Assembly: GCA_031259505.1 (NCBI GenBank)
Contig: JAIRLL010000141.1
Coordinates: forward strand, 1 to 5,960
Source: Tannerella sp.
GTDB lineage: Bacteria > Bacteroidota > Bacteroidia > Bacteroidales > Tannerellaceae
Direction of reading: 5' to 3'
DNA: 5,960 nucleotides
Below are positions 1 to 5,960 of this stretch, in pieces (the first letter of the stretch is position 1; every line of letters begins with the position of its first letter). The notes beneath the pieces were generated by a model that made no database searches, was not told the DNA's origin, and worked only from the letters and a program-made list of their open reading frames with translations. Both the position numbers and the translations under genes were made by a program.

Positions 1-5
1 AGATT

Positions 6-3000
6 ATGATGCTGTCCTTTTTTCTCCTGATAACAGGGATAGGGATGGCAAGCGCACGCGGCGGCGATTCGCAGGTAACGCCCGAACCGCAGCAGAGCAG
101 AACCCGCATCACGGGTACGGTCGTCGACAACGAGACGGACGAGCCGGTTATTGGTGCGAATGTGGTGGAGAAAGGTACCACCAATGGAACAGTGACGAAC
201 GTGGACGGGAATTTTTCACTGTCCGTAGCAGAGAATGCGACGCTGCAAGTGTCGTATGTCGGATATATCACGCAGGAAATAAGCGTATTATCCGCAGGAG
301 GAGGGCGCAATCCCATAGTGGTCAGTCTCTCGGAAGACACCAGGGCGCTGGATGAAATAATAGTGGTTGGCTATGGCGTTCAAAAGAAAAGTAACGTGAC
401 CGGAGCAATCGGGACGGTTAAAACAGAGGATCTTGAAAACCGTCTGTCGGAAGACGTGGCACATGCCATTCAGGGTAAAGTCGCCGGCGTGCAGGTGCTG
501 GCCACATCGGGAGCGCCAAATGCAGTGGCTACGTTCAGGATCAGGGGGTATTCGAGCACAGGCAGTTCCGATCCGCTGTACATTGTCGACGGGCTGAAAG
601 TCACAGACATCAGATACCTGAATCAGGAGAGCATCGAGTCAATAGAAATATTGAAAGACGCCTCTTCCGCTGCGGTTTACGGCGCCGAAGCCGGTAACGG
701 CGTGGTGCTGATTACCACCAAAAAAGGCAATGCCGGCACAGGCAGGATATTCTACAACATGCAACTTGCAAGTTCGTCGGAAGCGCGGAAAATAAAGATG
801 ATGAATGGCGCGCAGTTTAAACAATTCTGGATTGAGTCGGGACAGGCGCTCGAGAGTTCGTTTGGAAACGCCGATATGGACTGGCAGGACGAGATTTTTG
901 AAAACGGCTTGATGCAAACGCATACGGTTGGTTTTGAGGGGAGCAACAAGGACGGAGCCTTGTATGTGGCTTTGAATTACATTCACAACAACGGTATAGT
1001 GACAGGCGACAAGGATATAAATCAACGATTATCCGCCCAGATCAATGCTTCCTACAATATCAAACCCTGGCTGACGATGGGTACCACCAATTCGATTGAA
1101 AGAGGCTACAGCTCAGGCGTCTCCGAAAACGGAGGCCCGATGGGAACCGGTACCGGAAGCGCTATTGGCGGAGCATACTACTATGACCCGACCGTACCGG
1201 TTGTGTACGAAAACGACAGCGACGCTCCACCCTTCCTCCTGGCAGCGGAAACCGCAGGCTGGAACGTATTCAGAAGAAACGGCAAAATATATGGCAATTC
1301 AATACTGATGAATTCTGACCTCTGGAATCCATACGGAATGATAGACTATGCGGATGATCAGACCTGGAGAACAAATGTGAACGGTACCGTCTACGGAGAT
1401 TTCACACCCGTTAACGGTCTGACGGTCACTTCACGGCTTGGATACCGTATCAACAACACTTACAACACACGCTACGTGCCTCCATATTACTGGAACGATA
1501 TGCAGAAATTCGAAAATGGAACTTTTCAAGCATCCAACATTCACAGTTTCTTTTATCAATGGGAAAATTTCGCAAATTATCTTCACACTTTCGGCAAACA
1601 TGACATTGCAGTGATGGCCGGAATGCAATATGCGCGCAATGACGTGGAATATCAAAGCGGCAATACGAATTTATTGACCAGTGAAGCAGAGAATTACCGT
1701 TATTTAGACTATTCGTCGGCAGACGCCAACGACGTATTGGCCGGCAATATCAATGTCAATTCAAACATTTCCTATTTCGGACGGTTGAGTTGGACCTACG
1801 ACAATCGCTATACCCTGCAAGGCATTTTCCGCGCCGATGCATACGATTTGTCGAAACTTGCAGCTAAAAATCGCTGGGGATATTTCCCGTCGTTTTCTGG
1901 CAACTGGAACATTTCAAATGAGCAGTTTATGCAGGACGTCGTTGCTTCCGGCATACTGTCGAGCCTGAAATTGAGAGGGTCGTGGGGGATAAATGGGAAT
2001 ATCAGTTCGCTGTTTAACTATCCCTATTCCGCATCACTTTCTCTGGGTGGAGATGGTGCAGGCTATTATTATTCAATGACAAACTCGTCGGGTTTGATAA
2101 CCGGCGCCTATCCTTCGAACATATTGCCCAACCCGACCCTGTCGTGGGAAGAGTCGCGGCAGACAAATATCGGCCTTGACGCACGATTTTTGAACAGCCG
2201 TCTGTCGCTTACCGTTGACTGGTTCGAAAAATATACAACCAATATGCTTTCAACAATCAGCGCCCCTGCGGTTTCAGGAGCAACACAGCAGACTGTCAAT
2301 GCAGGCAAAATCAAAAATTCGGGACTTGAATTTGAATTGTCCTATAAAGACCGGATTGGAAAGTTGAAATATAGCCTCGACGCCAACCTTACTACTATTA
2401 AGAATAATGTAATAGAAAGCCCGTATGGCAAGACAGGTCGCACGGCAGGAGGGACAAACTGGTTTCTGCCTGTTACCTTTTTCGAAGCAGGTTATCCGAT
2501 CTGGTATATAAGGACAAAAATTAACGACCATATTGACCCCGAGACCGGCTTCCCTGTTTACAAAACGGCAGAGGAACTTGGCTCCGACGACGGTTTGGGT
2601 TATGCCGGATCGGGTATTCCCGATTTTACGTACGGCGCTACGTTAAGCCTCGAATATGAAGGCGTTGACCTGAAGGTGTTCGGCACAGGCGTTCAGGGCA
2701 ATGAAAGTTTTCTTGGTATTTACCGGTTTGATCTGCCTGTGGCCAATTATCCGGAATTTATTTTTACCGAACGCTGGACGCCTCAAAATCCTGACGCAAC
2801 ACAGCCCAGACCGCTACCACAGTATAATACCGATTATGCATCGTCGAACTTCTGGGTGTTTGATGCTTCCTATTTCAAAATCAAGCAGATACAATTGGGA
2901 TACAGCATTTCGCCTTCAATCCTCAAATCGCTGCAACTGACAGCGTTCAGGGCATTTGTTTCGCTGGAAAACTTTATCACTTTCACTAATTATCCCGGCA

Positions 3001-3128
3001 ATGATCCGGAATCCATGTCAAGTACGGATTATACTCCCGGCGCTATGAACACAAATACAATCGGAATGGACAAAATCAACTATCCTTCGATGAAATCCAT
3101 TGTTTTCGGTGTTAATGTCAAATTTTAA
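6..3128 (+). CDS. SusC/RagA-family TonB-dependent outer-membrane glycan transporter
   Basis: This is the TonB-energised outer-membrane barrel that imports oligosaccharides together with its SusD partner. A hydrophobic signal segment (about residues 3-14) ends in a plausible signal peptidase I site after A15-S16-A17. A carboxypeptidase-regulatory-like (CarboxypepD_reg) domain follows at about 35-95 (ITGTVVD..., DGNFSL, VSYVGY). The family's junction motif DEIIVVGYG is at 116-124. The plug domain (about 130-241) shows IRGY (179-182), YIVDGL (192-197), and KDASSAAVYG ending at G226. The remainder is the 22-strand barrel, with the typical SusC tail NYPGNDPE (995-1002), YPSMKS (from 1026) and a terminal Phe (F1040). 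About 1040 residues is normal. No STN domain precedes the regulatory-like domain, so FecR/ECF-sigma signalling through this protein is unlikely (inference). The ATG at 6 is the first in the window, but the frame stays open to the left edge and the signal peptide lacks a basic n-region, so the true start is probably just upstream. The substrate cannot be read from the sequence. Confidence 0.96.
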   Translation: MMLSFFLLITGIGMASARGGDSQVTPEPQQSRTRITGTVVDNETDEPVIGANVVEKGTTNGTVTNVDGNFSLSVAENATLQVSYVGYITQEISVLSAGGGRNPIVVSLSEDTRALDEIIVVGYGVQKKSNVTGAIGTVKTEDLENRLSEDVAHAIQGKVAGVQVLATSGAPNAVATFRIRGYSSTGSSDPLYIVDGLKVTDIRYLNQESIESIEILKDASSAAVYGAEAGNGVVLITTKKGNAGTGRIFYNMQLASSSEARKIKMMNGAQFKQFWIESGQALESSFGNADMDWQDEIFENGLMQTHTVGFEGSNKDGALYVALNYIHNNGIVTGDKDINQRLSAQINASYNIKPWLTMGTTNSIERGYSSGVSENGGPMGTGTGSAIGGAYYYDPTVPVVYENDSDAPPFLLAAETAGWNVFRRNGKIYGNSILMNSDLWNPYGMIDYADDQTWRTNVNGTVYGDFTPVNGLTVTSRLGYRINNTYNTRYVPPYYWNDMQKFENGTFQASNIHSFFYQWENFANYLHTFGKHDIAVMAGMQYARNDVEYQSGNTNLLTSEAENYRYLDYSSADANDVLAGNINVNSNISYFGRLSWTYDNRYTLQGIFRADAYDLSKLAAKNRWGYFPSFSGNWNISNEQFMQDVVASGILSSLKLRGSWGINGNISSLFNYPYSASLSLGGDGAGYYYSMTNSSGLITGAYPSNILPNPTLSWEESRQTNIGLDARFLNSRLSLTVDWFEKYTTNMLSTISAPAVSGATQQTVNAGKIKNSGLEFELSYKDRIGKLKYSLDANLTTIKNNVIESPYGKTGRTAGGTNWFLPVTFFEAGYPIWYIRTKINDHIDPETGFPVYKTAEELGSDDGLGYAGSGIPDFTYGATLSLEYEGVDLKVFGTGVQGNESFLGIYRFDLPVANYPEFIFTERWTPQNPDATQPRPLPQYNTDYASSNFWVFDASYFKIKQIQLGYSISPSILKSLQLTAFRAFVSLENFITFTNYPGNDPESMSSTDYTPGAMNTNTIGMDKINYPSMKSIVFGVNVKF

Positions 3129-3140
3129 AAAGCAACAAAT

Positions 3141-4766
3141 ATGAAAAATATATTTATTTGCGCTATTTGCGCAGTCATGTCATTGATAATAAGTTCCTGC
3201 AATGAAAATCTTCTGGATATACCTCAACGCGGGGTTATCAATTCGGACGAGTATTATGCGACTGCATCCGACGCCGATGCCCGGGCGCTTATCGCTTACA
3301 TTTACAAACAGATATATCAGGAGACAGGTATCGATTGGGTTTCGATGTGGCCTGGTTTGGCAAACGATATTCCTGCGTCGGGCGGAATTTATTCGAATGA
3401 TAACGTCAATCCCCAGAACCATTCGGGAAATGGCCTGTATACAAGTCTTTATCGTATTAACTATCTTTGCAGCATGATAATAGAGAAGATGGCTGAAGAT
3501 ACCGAAGAGAAAAAAAACGTAAAAGGTGAAGCCTTCTTCTGGCGTGCATGGGCAAACATGTATCTTACGCAGATTTGGGGGACGCCTCCTTTAGTGGATC
3601 ATGTGCTGGCTGATGATGAATTAAAACCTGCCAACGGAGATCCGGCCTCTCTATGGAATTATGTTGAAACGAGCCTTCAGGAAGCCATCAGCCGGCTCCC
3701 GTCAAAACCGGGAATAGACGGTCAGGCGGCTATCGGCGGGCGCGTCACCAAACATTCTGCTTATGCGCTGCTCGGCAAGGCGCAACTGTGGAAAGGCGAT
3801 TATGCCGCTGCCATAAGTTCGCTCGAAACTGTTATTCACTCCAACCTGTATGGATTGATTGACGATTATTCGGCTCTTTACCGTCCCAAGTCGGATTTTT
3901 GCAGGGAATATGTGTGGGAATGGAATATTGAAGACAGCGACCAGCCCAATTATAATCTCGAACAGGATCGCAGAACCCTTCAGTTGGGCTGGCGTCTGGA
4001 TTTTGTCCAAATGCCGGGTGGAATTCATATCGGTTTCGGTGAAGCGGCAAATTATACCAAAAACTTTTACGACTTTATGATTGCACGCGGCGAAAAGGGC
4101 AAAAACCGATATGTCGGCACCGTTTGGGATTATGAAGATGTATTGGACAGGTTTATTGCGCTCGGAGAAGCTGCTACACGCACAGAGGCAATCGGTAAAT
4201 TCTGGTGGAAACAGGGTTTGCTTTCCAGCAGCGTGGGATACATGCGCGGGAAAATGAATACATATAAGGAAGATTTGTTTATTTACACCGCAGACCAGGA
4301 TATCTTCAGCAAAACAAACTGGCCAGGGATGAGATACTCTGAAGTGCTGTTGAATTATGCCGAAGCATGTGTCTTGTCGGGGCAAAAGATTACCGAAGGA
4401 TTGGCTGCATTGAACACGGTACGTACCCGCGCCGGTCTCGAAGCGTTGTCATCGCTAAATCTTCAGGATGTGAAAGATGAAAAGAGAGCTGAATTGGCGC
4501 TCGAAGGCGACCGCTATCTCGACTTGATACGCTGGGGTGATGCGGCAAAAGAACTTGCAGGCAGAGGCGCTTTTACATACACATTTCTGGGGTATAAAGC
4601 AGGTACGGACCCCGAAAACGGCAATCCGGGCGACTACAATATTGAAACGTTGCCCTATGCAGGAATAGCACAGGACTTCGTGACAGGACGCGATGAACTT
4701 TTCCCGTTTCCATACTCCGAAATGTTATTGAATGAAAATTTGGTTCAGAATCCAAATTGGGAGTAG
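3141..4766 (+). CDS. SusD/RagB-family surface glycan-binding lipoprotein
   Basis: This is the SusC partner: a surface-exposed, alpha-helical TPR-type lipoprotein that binds glycan and caps the transporter. The N-terminus has a basic start (MKN), a hydrophobic stretch and a lipobox I17-S18-S19-C20, so C20 is the expected lipidated residue. Mature protein begins CNENLLDIPQRG, typical of the family. The SusD N-terminal domain covers about 21-220, with the hallmark GEAFFWRAWANMYL (129-142) and G147-T-P-P-L, then a TPR helix pair from R201 (HSAYALLGKAQLWKGDYAAA). The C-terminal SusD/RagB domain shows RYSEVLLNYAEA (398-409), LNTVRTRAGL (from 424), KRAELALEGDRYLDLIRWG (448-466) and the ending FPFPYSE...QNPNWE. 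Length 541 aa is normal, and both ends are intact. The start lies 12 bp after the susC-like stop, so the two are almost certainly co-transcribed. The gap has no Shine-Dalgarno but is A-rich with A at -3, usual in Bacteroidetes. Three in-frame stops follow one another (TAG TAA TAA, 4764-4772). Ligand residues cannot be assigned without a structure. Confidence 0.96.
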   Translation: MKNIFICAICAVMSLIISSCNENLLDIPQRGVINSDEYYATASDADARALIAYIYKQIYQETGIDWVSMWPGLANDIPASGGIYSNDNVNPQNHSGNGLYTSLYRINYLCSMIIEKMAEDTEEKKNVKGEAFFWRAWANMYLTQIWGTPPLVDHVLADDELKPANGDPASLWNYVETSLQEAISRLPSKPGIDGQAAIGGRVTKHSAYALLGKAQLWKGDYAAAISSLETVIHSNLYGLIDDYSALYRPKSDFCREYVWEWNIEDSDQPNYNLEQDRRTLQLGWRLDFVQMPGGIHIGFGEAANYTKNFYDFMIARGEKGKNRYVGTVWDYEDVLDRFIALGEAATRTEAIGKFWWKQGLLSSSVGYMRGKMNTYKEDLFIYTADQDIFSKTNWPGMRYSEVLLNYAEACVLSGQKITEGLAALNTVRTRAGLEALSSLNLQDVKDEKRAELALEGDRYLDLIRWGDAAKELAGRGAFTYTFLGYKAGTDPENGNPGDYNIETLPYAGIAQDFVTGRDELFPFPYSEMLLNENLVQNPNWE

Positions 4767-4791
4767 TAATAATTCAAATGACAAGTTTTCA

Positions 4792-4922
4792 GGGTGCATA
4801 TCAAATTGTCGCATGGCGCTGTTCGGACGAAGTTCCAACCCGTTCGATTCATGCAGGTTCTGCCTGCGTGGTGTGTGAGACAGAACCTCGTCCGAACGGA
4901 CGCGACAATCTGAAACGTACCC
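4792..4922. repeat. long imperfect inverted repeat / large hairpin element (131 bp)
   Basis: Two arms pair over most of their length. The outer stem pairs 4792-4812 with 4902-4922: 17 Watson-Crick pairs, one G-U and three mismatches in 21, with ATTGTCGC/GCGACAAT (4805-4812 / 4902-4909) perfect. An asymmetric internal loop follows (4813-4820 against 4898-4901). The inner stem GTTCGGACGA/TCGTCCGAAC (4821-4830 / 4888-4897) is a perfect 10 bp. After an A/C mismatch, GTTC/GAAC (4832-4835 / 4883-4886) adds 4 bp. The loop (4836-4882) has its own hairpin. No T-run follows on either strand, so it does not look like an intrinsic terminator. It may be an mRNA processing, stability or attenuation element, or a MITE/REP-like dispersed palindrome. 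The pairing is seen directly; the function is unknown. Confidence 0.82.
4850..4870 (+). other. 8-bp hairpin in the loop of the inverted repeat
   Basis: CATGCAGG (4850-4857) pairs with CCTGCGTG (4863-4870) through seven Watson-Crick pairs and one T-G wobble, around the five-base loop TTCTG. It sits in the apical loop of the larger inverted repeat, so the whole element could fold as a long stem topped by this hairpin. It competes with a second pairing, GGTTCTG (4856-4862) with CAGAACC (4881-4887). No function can be assigned. Confidence 0.6.
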
Positions 4923-4930
4923 ATGGTTCA

Positions 4931-4962
4931 GTAAATTTAATAAACTATAAATAAATAGCATT
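4931..4962 (+). promoter_or_regulatory. A/T-rich translation-initiation region of the GH106-like gene
   Basis: The 32 bases before the ATG at 4963 are almost all A/T, with no Shine-Dalgarno core (no GGAG or AGGA), and have A at -3. Bacteroidetes ribosomes generally rely on unstructured A-rich leaders rather than Shine-Dalgarno pairing, so this fits the start at 4963. The stretch lies just outside the strong hairpin and would leave the start region unpaired. It supports the start choice only; no regulator site is recognised. Confidence 0.45.
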
Positions 4963-5960
4963 ATGTACAAAAAATCAAAAACTGCCTATAACTCCATCTG
5001 CATTGTGGCAATGTTGTTAACAGGGCTTTTCAGTTTGTCCTGCATGGACAGGAACAGCAATCTTAACGAGAGTGCGTTAAAACTTGAACAGGGTTTTCTC
5101 GCTCCGCCGGAAGAAGCCAAACCTCGCGTCTGGTGGCACTGGATGAACGGTAATATCACAAAAGAAGGTATTCGCGCCGATCTGGAATGGATGAAACGCG
5201 TCGGCATCGGCGGCTTCCAGAATTTCGACGCCGGACTGGCTACGCCGCCGGTGGTCGAAAAAAGGTTAGTCTATATGACGCCCGAATGGAAAGACGCATT
5301 TCGCTTTACTGCGGAACTGGCCGATTCACTGGGACTGGAAATGGCTATTGCCGGTTCGCCCGGCTGGAGCGAAAGCGGCGGCCCGTGGGTCAAACCCGAA
5401 GAAGCCATGAAAAAATATGTCTGGACGGAGATTCGCATTGAAGGCGGCAAACCTTACTCGGGAACGCTGCCAAAGCCATATTCCGTTGCGGGACCGTTTC
5501 AAAACCTCGGAGCGGAAGGCGGTATGGGCAGTTCGCCGTACAAGTCGCCCGACTATTACGCAGACGCGGCTGTTATTGCCTGGCGCATACCCGAAAGTGA
5601 AATCTCGCTGTCGGAACTTAATCCCAAAATCACTTCGAGCGGCGGCGTTTTCACGCTGGCACAGTTGACCGATGGCGACCTTGTTAAATCTTCGTTATTA
5701 CCTTTCGCCCCCGAAGGCCAAAGTGCATGGATACAGTTTGAATTTCCACATTCTGTAAGCGTACAGGCATTGACGGTTGTCGGTGGTGGCGCTCAAGGCA
5801 TGTTTCAACCTGCCGGAAGCGAACGCTTTCTGGAAGCAAGCAGCGACGGCAGGGAGTTTCTGAAAGTAACGAATATTCCGCCGGGCGCGCTTGCCCAAAC
5901 GACGCTTTCATTCAAGCCCGTCACGGGGAAATATTTCAGATTTGCATGGAAAAAACTGCC
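4963..5960 (+). CDS. GH106-like glycoside hydrolase (alpha-L-rhamnosidase family), N-terminal part
   Basis: The open frame runs 332 codons to the window edge with no stop. GH106 enzymes usually exceed 1000 aa, so only about the first third is present and the catalytic residues probably lie beyond the edge. The start MYKKSK plus a hydrophobic segment (about 12-26) is an export signal. C27 in F-S-L-S-C could be a lipidation site, but the lipobox is weak (Ser at -3), so periplasmic release or surface anchoring are both possible. Family hallmarks are PRVWWHWMNGNITKEGI (54-70), DLEWMKRVGIGG (73-84), FDAG (88-91) and GSPGWSESGGPWVKPE (131-146). Residues about 236-330 look like the inserted beta-sandwich typical of these proteins: LTDGD (235-239), AWIQFEF (255-261), ERFLEASSDGREF (287-299). 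Known GH106 members release terminal L-rhamnose from pectic rhamnogalacturonans and related glycans; many homologues are untested, so exact specificity is inference. Its place after the SusC/SusD-like pair marks it as a PUL enzyme. Confidence 0.88.
   Translation, partial: MYKKSKTAYNSICIVAMLLTGLFSLSCMDRNSNLNESALKLEQGFLAPPEEAKPRVWWHWMNGNITKEGIRADLEWMKRVGIGGFQNFDAGLATPPVVEKRLVYMTPEWKDAFRFTAELADSLGLEMAIAGSPGWSESGGPWVKPEEAMKKYVWTEIRIEGGKPYSGTLPKPYSVAGPFQNLGAEGGMGSSPYKSPDYYADAAVIAWRIPESEISLSELNPKITSSGGVFTLAQLTDGDLVKSSLLPFAPEGQSAWIQFEFPHSVSVQALTVVGGGAQGMFQPAGSERFLEASSDGREFLKVTNIPPGALAQTTLSFKPVTGKYFRFAWKKL

Larger units (their letters stand above)
4767..4962. other. intergenic region between the SusD-like gene and the GH106-like gene
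   Basis: This 196-bp spacer holds no credible gene. Its middle (4792-4922) is a long imperfect inverted repeat, described separately. The flanks are A/T-rich. I found no Bacteroidetes-type promoter (TTG near -33 with TAnnTTTG near -7) before the ATG at 4963, so the hydrolase gene is most simply read as transcribed through from the SusC/SusD-like genes (inference). A 65-codon frame crosses the spacer (4757-4954), but it starts inside the SusD-like gene and is better explained as chance. Confidence 0.8.

Noticed and set aside
639..1025. 128-codon minus-strand open frame opposite the SusC-like gene
   Set aside because: It is antisense to the conserved plug domain and early barrel of the transporter, with no recognisable family features and no plausible start context.
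174..1091. Repeated word GGTACCACCAAT at 174-185 and 1080-1091
   Set aside because: Both copies encode Gly-Thr-Thr-Asn in frame within different domains of the SusC-like protein. A shared 12-mer with no further flanking similarity is most likely coincidence.
3702..4385. 227-codon minus-strand open frame opposite the SusD-like gene
   Set aside because: It lies wholly inside a strongly supported SusD-like gene. Its translation is rich in Cys, His and Phe with no domain pattern, as expected for an antisense shadow.
4837..4857. tRNA T-arm, because GTTCGATTC matches the T-loop consensus
   Set aside because: The bases on either side do not form the 5-bp T-stem, and no acceptor, D-arm or anticodon arm can be placed around it.
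4871..4883. Resemblance of GTGTGTGAGACAG to a transposase mosaic end used in sequencing libraries
   Set aside because: The match is partial, with several differences, and the bases fit a natural palindromic element with intact genes on both sides. Adapter contamination is not supported.
4792..4922. Intrinsic transcription terminator
   Set aside because: The stem is strong but no T-run follows on either strand, the arms are much longer than in usual terminators, and a PUL enzyme gene in the same direction follows.
4757..4954. 65-codon plus-strand frame spanning the intergenic region
   Set aside because: Its ATG is inside the last codons of the SusD-like gene and its length is explained by the palindromic spacer. 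It has no domain signal, so the DNA structure is the better explanation.
5187..5668. Two overlapping plus-strand frames of 83-84 codons
   Set aside because: They are out-of-frame shadows of the GH106-like coding sequence, which is open throughout this stretch and carries clear family motifs. The Arg-rich, low-complexity translations are typical of shadows.

Overview
The window is a polysaccharide-utilisation locus (PUL) fragment from a Bacteroidetes genome, most likely order Bacteroidales. The evidence is a SusC/RagA-type TonB-dependent transporter followed after 12 bp by a SusD/RagB-type lipoprotein, a pairing that is essentially diagnostic of the phylum. Translation starts lack Shine-Dalgarno sequences and are A/T-rich with A at -3, as is usual there. 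The species cannot be fixed from the sequence alone.

Layout, all on the + strand: (1) 6-3128, a SusC-like transporter, complete at its 3' end but probably missing a few N-terminal codons at the window edge; (2) 3141-4766, a complete SusD-like glycan-binding lipoprotein; (3) 4767-4962, a 196-bp intergenic region almost filled by a long imperfect inverted repeat (4792-4922) with a second hairpin in its loop; (4) 4963 to the window end, the first 332 codons of a secreted GH106-type (alpha-L-rhamnosidase family) glycoside hydrolase, still open at the edge. No convincing minus-strand gene, RNA gene, CRISPR array or insertion sequence was found.

The genes read as a glycan-capture unit. SusD binds an oligosaccharide at the cell surface and acts as a lid on the SusC barrel, SusC imports it using TonB energy, and the GH106-like enzyme probably removes terminal L-rhamnose. 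The likely target is therefore a rhamnose-containing glycan such as a pectin rhamnogalacturonan or arabinogalactan side chain. This is inferred from family membership only, and enzymes beyond the window could change the picture.

The genes themselves are ordinary for a PUL. The least explained feature is the structured spacer between susD and the hydrolase gene. It could be an RNA processing or attenuation element setting the transporter-to-enzyme ratio, or a small dispersed palindromic (MITE/REP-like) element. Sequence alone does not decide between these.
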